64,000 nucleotides of DNA, taken from assembly GCF_018802605.1 (NCBI RefSeq), contig NZ_CP069161.1:682001-746000 (forward strand), given 5' to 3'. The notes under the pieces were generated by a model, which worked only from the letters and a program-made list of their open reading frames with translations, did no database searches and was not told the origin of the DNA. Position numbers and translations under genes: made by a program. Shown here piece after piece: positions 1-17,200 of the stretch (position 1 is its first letter; each line of letters starts with the position of its first letter). Source of the DNA: Paludibacterium paludis (GTDB taxonomy: Bacteria > Pseudomonadota > Gammaproteobacteria > Burkholderiales > Chromobacteriaceae).

Positions 1-7677
<7,677 letters not shown>

Positions 7678-7748
7678 AACCCAGGTTGCCGGAGGCGGCA
7701 GGAGCGTCTGCGGCTGCAGTGAACCACGATTACAGCAGGAGATATCGC

Positions 7749-10700
7749 ATGCAGGCTACTTCCTATCTGTTCCGGCCGTCGTTCTCCCAGCAGCGTTTGT
7801 GGCTGCTGGATCAGCTCGAGCCTGCGTCGGCGCATTACAACATCACCACGGCGTTGCGCCTGATGGGCGATCTTGATATTCCCGCCCTCGAGGACGCCTT
7901 CAACGCGCTTCTCGCGCGTCACGAGTCGTTGCGCACCGAGTTCGTCTACGAAAACGAAGACGTGCGCCAGCGCTGCCTGGAAACCCTGACGTTGCCGCTT
8001 AACCGGATGACGGCCGGCGCGGACGACAAGGCCCTGATCGATGCCTTTCTCCTCGCGGAGTACCACACCGTCTTCGATCTTGCCAAAGCGCCGCTGATCC
8101 GCTGCAGCCTGCTGACGCTCGCCCCGCGGCTGCACATTCTGGCCGTGACCCAGCACCACATCATCTCCGACGCGGTTTCGGCGCAGATCCTCGCGCGCGA
8201 GCTGGCCGAACTGTACCGGGCGCGCCGCGCCGGAACCCCGGCAAGGCTGCCCGAGCTCGAGATCCAGTATGCCGACTACGCCGAATGGCAGAGGGAGCAG
8301 GCGACCGGCGAACTGTTCGAATCGCAGCTGGCCTACTGGAAGCGCCAGCTGGCCGGTGTGGCGCCGCTCGAATTGCCTGTCGACCGGATCCGGCCCGCGC
8401 GGCAGTCGTTCAAGGGGGCAACCCTGCATTTCACCGTCCCGTCCTCGGTGACCGAACAACTGGGACAAACCGCGCGGGCGGGCGGAGCCAGCCTGTTCAT
8501 GGGATTCCTGTCGGTGTTCTACCTCCTGCTTTACCGGTATACCGGCCAACAGGACCTGGTGGTCGGCACACCGGTGTCCGGACGTACCCGGTTGGAGCTG
8601 GAAAACCTGGTCGGGTTTTTCGTCAACACCCTGGCATTGCGCGTAGAGCTGGATCCGGAGGCGGATTTCGGCGAACTGCTCAACGCGGTGCGGACCGCCG
8701 TGCTGGATGGCCAGTCCAACCAGGATCTGCCGTTCGACCGCGTGGTCGACGTCCTGAGGCCGCGCCGCGATTTGAGCCACGCGCCGATTTTCCAGGCGAT
8801 GTTCGCCTATCAGGAGTCGGTGTCGGGGCAGTGGCAGTTCGAGGGGTTGGACGTGACACCGCTGGATATTCCCGGCGACACCGCGAAGTTCGATCTGACG
8901 CTGTCGCTCGACGTGACCGGTGTCAGGGCGCGCGGCGCGCTGGAGTACAGCACGGATCTTTTCGACACGGCCACGATGGAGCGCTTTGTCGGCAACTACC
9001 TTGCTCTGCTAGGCGCGGTGTGCGGCAAAGAGCGGCCCCCGGTCGCCGATTACCCCTTGCCGGAAAACGAGGCCGCCGCAGGAGAGTGCGCGCCGCTGCC
9101 GGTGTTTGCGGTGACGCAGTGCCTGCACGAATCCTTCGAACGTCAGGTTCGAGAAACACCGGATGCCGACGCCCTGTCGTTCGCCGGCAAGCGGCTCAGC
9201 TATCTGGCTCTTAACGCGCGCGCCAACCGGCTGGCGCATTACATTCGCCGCTCGATGAGCGGCAAGTTCGCCGGACCGGATGCGCTGATCGGTATTTGCC
9301 TGCCGCGCCAGGAGGAACTGGTGGTGGCGATTCTGGCCGTGCAAAAAGCGGGGTTCGCCTATGTGCCGATCGATCCGACCTTGTCCGCGGAGCGCATCGG
9401 ATTTTATGTGACGGATTCCAGCGTGCGTCTGGTGGTGACCCTGGCCGAGTTCAGCGGCGTGTTCGACGGATTGACGTGCGATGCGGTCTGCGTCGACAGT
9501 GAACAACCCTTCATCCAGTCCATGCCCTCGGACAATCTTGCCGGCGTGGGCGATCCGGACCGGACGGCCTATGTGATCTATACCTCGGGTTCGACCGGCA
9601 CCCCCAAGGGAGTGCGGGTGACCCACCGCAACGTGATGCGGCTTTTTCTGTCCACCGAACGCTGGTTCGGGTTCGACCGGCGCGATGTCTGGACCCTGTT
9701 TCATTCGACTTCCTTCGATTTCTCGGTATGGGAAATCTGGGGCGCGTTGCTCTATGGCGGCAGGCTGGTCGTGGTGCCCTACCGGGTATCGCGCTCGCCC
9801 GAGGCGTTCTACCAATTGCTTTGCGACGAACGGGTCACCGTGCTCAATCAGACGCCATCGGCATTCAAGCTGTTGATGGCGGCGGATCAGTCCCTCGCGC
9901 CGCAAGGGGGGCAGTTGGCCCTGCGCTACGTGATCTTCGGCGGCGAAGCGCTGGAGCCCGCCTCGCTCGCCGGCTGGGTCGACAAGTACGGAGACCTCGC
10001 GCCGCGTCTCATCAATATGTACGGCATCACCGAAACCACCGTGCACGCGAGCTACCGCCCGATCACCCGGGCCGATGTGTCGCGCACCGGCATGAGTCCC
10101 ATTGGCGGCGCCCTTCCGGACTTGCGTTTTCATCTGTTCGATTCGCGGCGCCGGCCGGTGCCGCAAGGCGTGATCGGCGAGATTTACGTGGAAGGGGCCG
10201 GTGTGGCGGGCGGCTATCTGAACCGTCCCGAACTGACCGCCGAACGTTTCGTGCGCTGGGGCGACGGCGGGGTGCTCTACCGGACCGGCGACCTTGCCCG
10301 CGCTTTGCCCGACGGCAGTCTGGAGTACAAGGGGCGTGCCGATCATCAGGTGAAGGTGCGGGGATTCCGCATCGAACTTGGGGAAATCGAGTCGGCGCTG
10401 AGGGCGTCGGGAATGGCGGCCGAAGCGGTGGTGACCACTTGGCGCGACGGTTCGCACAATGATGTGCGGCTGGTGGCCTATGTGGTGCCGACCGGCTCCG
10501 GCGTGAAAATCGATGCGCTGCGCGAGGCGCTCAAGACCCGGTTGCCCGAATACATGCAGCCGGCCAGCTTCGTATTTCTCGAGGCGTTGCCGCTGACGGC
10601 GAATGGCAAAATCGACCGTCGCGCCCTGCCGGCGCCGGATCACGAGCGCCCGGATCTGGCCAGCGACTATGCGCCGCCGGTCTCGCCGGCCGAGCAGCGC

Positions 10701-13700
10701 TGGGCGGAAATCTGGAGCGCGGTGCTCGGGTTCGAGCGGATCGGGGTGAACGACAATTTCTTCGCGCTGGGCGGGGATTCGCTGCGCGGCGTGCAAGTGA
10801 TCGCCCGGGGACGGGCGCAGGGACTGAACGCTTCGCTGGTCGATCTGTTCGAGCGTCAGACCATCGCCGAACTGGCCGCGCTTCCCGAGCTCGCGCCGGA
10901 AGAGGGCGAGCGACGCCGTGTTCGCGAGCCGTTCGATCTGATTTCGCCCGAAGACCGCGCGCGCCTGCCTGCCACCGCCATCGACGCCTATCCCTTGAGC
11001 CGCATGCAGGGCGGCATGTTCTATCACATGAACATGGCGCCGGAGTCGAATGTTTACCATTGCACCGGCACCACCCATATCCGTCTTGTCGCCCCGTTCG
11101 ATGAAGAGGCCTTCCGCGAAGCGGTGCGCCGCACCGTGGCGCGCCACGATGTGCTGCGCATGTCGTTCGACCTGGCCGGGGCGAGCCAGCCCTTGCAGAT
11201 CATCCACAGCGAGGCGGAATTGCCGGTGGTGGTGGAAGACCTGCGCGAACTCGGCCATGACGAGCAGGAAGCGCGCATCCGCGCGCTGCTGGAGTCGGAG
11301 CGCGTGACGCCGTTCGATCTGTCCCGTCCGACCCTGCTGCGGTTTTTCGTGCAGCTGCGCACCGACCTCTCGTTGCAGTTCACCATGACCGAGTGCCACC
11401 CGATTTTCGACGGGTGGAGCTACCACACCATGATCGTCGAGGTATTCAACCGTTACGCGGGCCTCACCGGTCTGGGGCACTTCGAGGAACCCGCGCCGCT
11501 GTCGGTCAGTTACCGCGACTTCATCGAACGGGAACTCGCGGCGGTGGCCGATCCGGCCCAGCAGGATTTCTGGTCGGACAAGCTCGAGGGCTGCACGGTG
11601 CTGCGCTTGCCGCGCCTTGCCGGCATGCGGGAACAGGGGGCGGTACCGAGCCTGAAGGCATGGCGTCTGACCTTGCCGGACGATGTGTACGCCGGCCTGC
11701 TGCGGCTGATGCACGCGGCGTCCGTGCCGATGAAGAGCGTGCTTCTCGCCGGTCACCTCAAGGTGATGAGTCTGGTGACCGGCGAAGTGGACATCCTCAC
11801 CGGCATTCCCGTCAACGGGCGTCCGGAAGAGGCCGGTGGCGATCAGTTGTACGGTCTTTTCCTCAACACACTGCCGTTCCGCTTCGAGCTCTCGCGCGGC
11901 AACTGGCTCGACATGGTCAAGGCGGTATTCGCCGGTGAGTGCGAGTGCATGCCCTACCGATGCTTCCCGTTGGCGGAGATACAGCGCCGTTTCGGCAAGG
12001 AGCCCTTGCTGCCCGATGTCCTGTTCAACTACATGGATTTCCATGTGTACGACAGGCTCGACAGCCATCTCGGATTCGAGGTGGTGGAGTCGCCGGACAG
12101 CGGCGATGTCAATGAAGGCACCAACTTCGCGCTGAATGTGCATTTCCAGCATCTGACCCTGTCGTCGCGCCTGCGGCGCAACCAGGTGTCGATCCAGCTC
12201 GACTACGACGAAACCCAATTGACACGCGCGCAGATCGAGCAGTTGTCGGGGTATTACCAGGATGTGTTCGCCGCGATGGCGCACACGCCCGGACAGCGGC
12301 ATTGGGCGGAGGATTTTCTGCCGCCCTTGATGCGCCGGCAGGTGCTCGATGCGTTCGCCCGCGGTCGCGAGGTCGAGCATGATCCTCTGCCGCTCGCCGC
12401 CCTGTTCGCACAGGCCGTGAGCCTGTACGGCGACAGGGAGGCGCTGTCCGACGGCACCGACACGCTCAGCTACCGACAGCTGGAGGAGCGCGCCAACCGG
12501 CTATCGCATTGCCTGAAGAGCCGGGGTGTGCGCAAGGGCGAATGCGTGGCGCTGGCGCTGGGGCGCTCTATCGATCTGGTTGTCGCGGTGCTGGCCACGA
12601 TCAAAGCGGAAGCGGTGTACATGCCGGTCGATGCCGATGATCCGCGCGAACGCGTGGAGGATCTGGTGCGCGATGCCGGTGTGCGCTGCCTGGTCACATC
12701 GGCCTCCCGTTTCGGGAAACTGGAGGGCATGGCCGCGGCGGTTCTGGCGCTGGGCAGCCGCGAACTGGACGACGAGCTGGACGAGATGCCCGCCACCGCG
12801 CTGCCGGTCACCATCGATGCGTCGGCGCCGGTCTACGTGATGTACACCTCGGGGTCCACCGGCAAACCCAAGGGGGTGCTGGTGCGCCACAAGGGGGTGG
12901 TGCGGCTCGTGAAGGATGTCGGATATGCCGACTTCACCCGCCATGGCCGGATACTCATGGTGTCCAATGTGTGCTTTGACGCTTCCACCATGGAAATCTG
13001 GGGCGCCTTGCTCAACGGCGGCTTCCTGGCGATCTATCCGGATGCCCTGCCAAGCCTGCCGGTCCTGGAAACGGTGATCGCGCGCCATGGTGTTCAGACG
13101 GCGTTCCTGACCGCCTCCCTGTTCAATATGGTGGTGGATGAGCGGCCGCAGTTGCTGGCGCCGTTGCGCCAGCTGATTACGGGAGGGGAGGCGATGTCTC
13201 CCGCGCATGCGGCGAAGGTGCTGGCGCTGTTGCCCGGCCTGCGGCTCATCAACGGATACGGCCCGACGGAAAACACCACGTTCACCACCACGTACGAGGT
13301 GGCCGGGGAGGGGCTGGAAGGCGCCGGCTCGGTGCCGATCGGACGGCCCATCGAAAATACCCGGGTTTACGTGCTTGACCGGTTCATGAATCCCGTCCCG
13401 GTCGGCACGCCCGGCGAACTTTTCACCGGAGGCGACGGACTCGCGATCGGTTATCTGGGCAGCGAGACGCTGACGGCCGAGCGGTTTGTCTCCGATCCGT
13501 TCAGGCCCGGCGATGGCGAAGCGCGTCTTTACCGTACCGGCGACCGTGTCCGCTATTTGCCGGACGGATCGCTTCACTTTTTGGGTCGCATGGATCGTCA
13601 GGTGAAAATCCGCGGCTTCCGCATCGAGACCGGCGAGATCGAAAGCGTGCTGGGCGCGCACCCGGAGGTACGGCAGGCGGTGGTGCGGGTGGTCGAGGAC

Positions 13701-14240
13701 GCGGCTGGCAAGAGCCTGGCCGCCTATGTGGTACCGGCCGCCTCGCTCGGCGGCGATCCGACTCCGCTGAAGCATTACCTCGCGAGGCGCTTGCCGGCGT
13801 ACATGCAGCCTTCCCACCTGGTGTTCCTCGACAGTCTGCCGCTCACGCAGAGCGGCAAGCTCGATACGGGGCGCCTGCCGGCCCCGGTGCGCGAGGTGCG
13901 CGAGGCTTCCAGGACGCTCGCGCTGTCCAGCCGCGAAGAGCGCGATATCCAGGAAATCTGGTCCGATGTGCTGGGTATCGCGCAACCGGGACTCGACGAG
14001 AATTTCTTCGATCTGGCGGGGCACTCGCTGCTGCTGATGCGGGTGCACCAGTCGCTGCTCGCCCGCGGTTATTCCGGCGTCTCGATCATCGATCTGCTCA
14101 ACTACCCGACCATTCACACGCTGGCCCGCCGCTTGCAAGGCGGCGATACGGAGGGGGCCGAGGTCGGTGCCGTCGGCAAGATCGTCGAGGAGGGCCGGCA
14201 TCGCCTCGCCCGGCTGCTGAACCGCAAACAGGGACATTGA
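7749..14240 (+). CDS. Non-ribosomal peptide synthetase, C-A(Thr)-T-C-A-T
   Basis: This 2163-aa protein starts at the ATG 71 bases after the previous NRPS, behind an AGGAGA ribosome-binding site. The frame is open further upstream inside the previous gene, but the first C domain begins about 10 residues after this ATG. Domains: C (about 10-430, HHIISDA at about 136), A (455-960), T (Ser1011, LGGDS), C (1085-1520), A (1545-2040), T (Ser2093, LAGHS). The first A pocket reads DFWNIGMVHK, an exact match to the textbook Thr code. The second reads DAMFIGGTFK, which I cannot assign; it resembles the Val code DAFWIGGTFK, so a hydrophobic residue is likely. The second C domain has ECHPIFDG in place of HHxxxDG: the first His is Cys and the catalytic His is kept. 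There is no epimerase and no thioesterase, so the product is handed to the PKS immediately downstream. Confidence 0.95.
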   Translation: MQATSYLFRPSFSQQRLWLLDQLEPASAHYNITTALRLMGDLDIPALEDAFNALLARHESLRTEFVYENEDVRQRCLETLTLPLNRMTAGADDKALIDAFLLAEYHTVFDLAKAPLIRCSLLTLAPRLHILAVTQHHIISDAVSAQILARELAELYRARRAGTPARLPELEIQYADYAEWQREQATGELFESQLAYWKRQLAGVAPLELPVDRIRPARQSFKGATLHFTVPSSVTEQLGQTARAGGASLFMGFLSVFYLLLYRYTGQQDLVVGTPVSGRTRLELENLVGFFVNTLALRVELDPEADFGELLNAVRTAVLDGQSNQDLPFDRVVDVLRPRRDLSHAPIFQAMFAYQESVSGQWQFEGLDVTPLDIPGDTAKFDLTLSLDVTGVRARGALEYSTDLFDTATMERFVGNYLALLGAVCGKERPPVADYPLPENEAAAGECAPLPVFAVTQCLHESFERQVRETPDADALSFAGKRLSYLALNARANRLAHYIRRSMSGKFAGPDALIGICLPRQEELVVAILAVQKAGFAYVPIDPTLSAERIGFYVTDSSVRLVVTLAEFSGVFDGLTCDAVCVDSEQPFIQSMPSDNLAGVGDPDRTAYVIYTSGSTGTPKGVRVTHRNVMRLFLSTERWFGFDRRDVWTLFHSTSFDFSVWEIWGALLYGGRLVVVPYRVSRSPEAFYQLLCDERVTVLNQTPSAFKLLMAADQSLAPQGGQLALRYVIFGGEALEPASLAGWVDKYGDLAPRLINMYGITETTVHASYRPITRADVSRTGMSPIGGALPDLRFHLFDSRRRPVPQGVIGEIYVEGAGVAGGYLNRPELTAERFVRWGDGGVLYRTGDLARALPDGSLEYKGRADHQVKVRGFRIELGEIESALRASGMAAEAVVTTWRDGSHNDVRLVAYVVPTGSGVKIDALREALKTRLPEYMQPASFVFLEALPLTANGKIDRRALPAPDHERPDLASDYAPPVSPAEQRWAEIWSAVLGFERIGVNDNFFALGGDSLRGVQVIARGRAQGLNASLVDLFERQTIAELAALPELAPEEGERRRVREPFDLISPEDRARLPATAIDAYPLSRMQGGMFYHMNMAPESNVYHCTGTTHIRLVAPFDEEAFREAVRRTVARHDVLRMSFDLAGASQPLQIIHSEAELPVVVEDLRELGHDEQEARIRALLESERVTPFDLSRPTLLRFFVQLRTDLSLQFTMTECHPIFDGWSYHTMIVEVFNRYAGLTGLGHFEEPAPLSVSYRDFIERELAAVADPAQQDFWSDKLEGCTVLRLPRLAGMREQGAVPSLKAWRLTLPDDVYAGLLRLMHAASVPMKSVLLAGHLKVMSLVTGEVDILTGIPVNGRPEEAGGDQLYGLFLNTLPFRFELSRGNWLDMVKAVFAGECECMPYRCFPLAEIQRRFGKEPLLPDVLFNYMDFHVYDRLDSHLGFEVVESPDSGDVNEGTNFALNVHFQHLTLSSRLRRNQVSIQLDYDETQLTRAQIEQLSGYYQDVFAAMAHTPGQRHWAEDFLPPLMRRQVLDAFARGREVEHDPLPLAALFAQAVSLYGDREALSDGTDTLSYRQLEERANRLSHCLKSRGVRKGECVALALGRSIDLVVAVLATIKAEAVYMPVDADDPRERVEDLVRDAGVRCLVTSASRFGKLEGMAAAVLALGSRELDDELDEMPATALPVTIDASAPVYVMYTSGSTGKPKGVLVRHKGVVRLVKDVGYADFTRHGRILMVSNVCFDASTMEIWGALLNGGFLAIYPDALPSLPVLETVIARHGVQTAFLTASLFNMVVDERPQLLAPLRQLITGGEAMSPAHAAKVLALLPGLRLINGYGPTENTTFTTTYEVAGEGLEGAGSVPIGRPIENTRVYVLDRFMNPVPVGTPGELFTGGDGLAIGYLGSETLTAERFVSDPFRPGDGEARLYRTGDRVRYLPDGSLHFLGRMDRQVKIRGFRIETGEIESVLGAHPEVRQAVVRVVEDAAGKSLAAYVVPAASLGGDPTPLKHYLARRLPAYMQPSHLVFLDSLPLTQSGKLDTGRLPAPVREVREASRTLALSSREERDIQEIWSDVLGIAQPGLDENFFDLAGHSLLLMRVHQSLLARGYSGVSIIDLLNYPTIHTLARRLQGGDTEGAEVGAVGKIVEEGRHRLARLLNRKQGH

Positions 14241-14276
14241 ACCGCCGCACGCGGCGGGATGAACGGGAGTTTGGCA

Positions 14277-17200
14277 ATGCAAGCACTGAATGGAGCAGAA
14301 ATCGCGGTGATCGGCATGGCCGGCCGCTTCCCGGGCGCGGAGGATATCGACGCGTACTGGCGCCTTGTCGAGGAGGGCATCGAAACCATCCGCCCGTTGA
14401 ACCGGGAGGAACTGACCGAGGCCGGTATTGGCGAGGAGCGTCTGAAGGATCCGGATTACGTGAATGCCGGCGCTTTTCTCGAGGACATCGAATATTTCGA
14501 CGCGGGACTGTTCGGCTATTCGGCGAGAGAGGCCGAGCTGATGGATCCGCAGCACCGGCTGTTTCTGGAAACCGCCTGGCAGGCGCTGGAGCACGCGGGA
14601 TGCGCTCCGGACCAGTACGAGGGCGCGATCGGCGTGTTTGCCGGCTCATCGGTCAGCAGCTACCTGGTCGAGACGGTGCGCAACCCCGATGCGTTGCGTC
14701 GCGTGGTGCTCGCGGATCTGATGTATGAAAACAACCACGATCTGCTCGCGACGCGCCTGTCGTACAAATTGAACCTGACCGGGCCCAGCGTGGTGCTCGG
14801 CACGGCGTGTTCCACATCGCTGGTGTTGATTCATTATGCCTGCCAGTCGCTGCTGGCCGGAGACTGCGATACCGCGCTCGCCGGAGGGGTGCGCGTCAGC
14901 GTGCCGCACAAGACCGGTTATGTTCACGCCGAGGGCGGCATCCTGTCGGGCGACGGCCATTGCGCGACGTTCGACGCTTCCGCGTCCGGCACCATTTCCA
15001 GCAACGGTGTCGGCGTGGTGGTGCTCAAGCGCCTGGCCGACGCGATTCGGGATGGCGACACCATCCACGCCATCGTCAAGGGCACGGCCGTCAATAACGA
15101 TGGCGCGCAGAAGGTCGGCTTCACCTCGCCGTCGGTCGCAGGACAGGTCGACGTGATCAAGAAAGCGCTGGTGGCCGCCGATGTGCAGGCCGATTCGATC
15201 GGCTATGTCGAAGCGCACGGCACGGCCACGCGTCTTGGCGATCCGATGGAGGTGGCGGCCCTGACCCGGGCGTATCGCGCGTTTACCGGCCGCCGCGGGT
15301 TTTGCGCCATCGGGTCGGTCAAGGCCAATATCGGCCATACCGATTGCGCGGCCGGGGTGGCCGGTTTCATCAAGGTCGTGCAGATGCTCCGGCATGCGGT
15401 TCTGCCTCCGAGCGTGCGTTTCCGGGCGCCGAATCCGGAAATCGATTTCGCCGATTCGCCATTTTTCGTGTCGACCCGGCATCGCGCCTGGGAGGGCGAG
15501 GTGCGGCGCGCGGCGGTCAGCGCCTTCGGCATCGGCGGGACCAATGCCCACGCCATTCTCGAATCGGTCGAACCCCAGCTTGGCAAAACCGCGTCGCGGT
15601 CCTGGCAGGTGCTGTGCTTTTCCGGGAAAACCCGCGCGGCGTTGACGGCGAACCTTGCCCGGTTCCGAGACTGGCTGTCGGCGAACGACACGGTATCGCT
15701 CGCCGATGCCGCCTACACGCTGCAGACCGGTCGGATCGGCCTCGACTACCGTTGCAGCGTGGTCAGCCGCGACCGCGAGGACATGCTGGCGGCGCTGGCG
15801 CAGGAGCCGGTTGTCCAGCATTGCCGGAAAAATGACCGAGGCGTGGTGTTCCTGTTCAGCGGCCAGGGCGCCCAGTATCCGGACATGATGCGCGGTCTTT
15901 ACGAGTCCGAGCCGGCCTATGCCGCTGTTGTCGACGAGTGCGCGGCGCTGCTGGCCCCGGAGCTGGGTGTCGATATCCGGGACATCGTGTTTCCGTCGGA
16001 GGACGCGGTGGCGGCAGGGGATTTGCCCCTGTACCGCACGCGCTTTACCCAGCCCGCGCTGTTCGTTGTCGAATACGCGCTGGCCAGGCTTCTGATGTCC
16101 TGGGGCGTGCGGCCCCGCGCCGCGATCGGCCACAGCATCGGCGAATATGTCGCGGCCTGCCTCGCGGGGGTGTTCGATCTGCCTTCCGCCCTCGCCCTGG
16201 TCAGCGCGCGGGCGGCGGCCATGGAGGCGATGCCGTCCGGCCGGATGATCGCCGTCGGATTGAGCGAAGCGGCGGTAAAACCGTGGTTGCGCGACGGCGT
16301 GTGCCTCGCCGCCGTCAACGCCCCGGAGCGCGTCACCTTGTCGGGCGAGAGTGGCGCGATCGGCACGCTGGAGGCCGAGCTCGAGCGCGCGGACATTGTC
16401 GTGACGCCTTTGCACACCTCACATGCATTCCACAGTTCCATGATGGACGGCTGCCTGGAGACGTTCTCCCGCGCTTTTGACGGCATTGAATTGCACGCGC
16501 CGATGTTGCCGTTTCTGTCCTGCGTGTCCGGCGACTGGATCCGGCCCGAAGAGGCCGTATCGGTCGATTACTGGCTGCGCCAGTTGCGCATGCCGGTTCG
16601 CTTTGCCGACGGAGTCGCCCGTGTGACCGGCGATGAAAGCCATGTTCTGCTCGAAGTCGGTCCCGGGCGTTCCCTGGCGACGCTCGCCGAAGAGTCGGCG
16701 GGAGAGGAAAAAACCGCCGATGTGCTGTTCTGCGTGCGGGAAATGAAACGTCACACCGCCGATGACGCTTTCCTTTACGGCACAATCGGCAAACTCTGGA
16801 GCCTTGGAGTAAAAATCGATTGGCGGGCGTTCCATCGCAATGAGCCGCGCCGCAAGATTCCCTTGCCGACGTATTCGTTCCAGCGTCAGCGTTATTGGCT
16901 TGACCGCCCCGCCGCGCCGGATCGGCATTCCGCCCCTCTGCCATCCGGTGCGCGTCTGCCGATGGCCGACTGGTTCTACCGACCCGTCTGGCGGCAGGCG
17001 ACCCGTCCGGCGCCGGCCTCGCTTCAGGCGAAGCACACCTGGCTGGTGTTGTGCGACGGGCTGGGCGTGGGGCGCCAACTGTCGCAGGCGCTGCGTGCCG
17101 CCGGGCACTCGGTCTGGCAAGTCTGGCCGGGGCGGACGTTCCGGGTCGTGGGGGATCGGAGGGTCCAGATTCCGTATGGCAACGCCACCGCGATCGGGCA

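Noticed and set aside
9009..12380. 1123-codon open frame on the - strand opposite NRPS2, and similar long frames at 1750-3966, 4909-7251, 12501-14594 and 16419-18638
   Set aside because: They lie antisense to clear NRPS/PKS domains. High GC at third positions removes stops in that frame; the translations are His/Arg/Gln-rich with no domain or ribosome-binding site.
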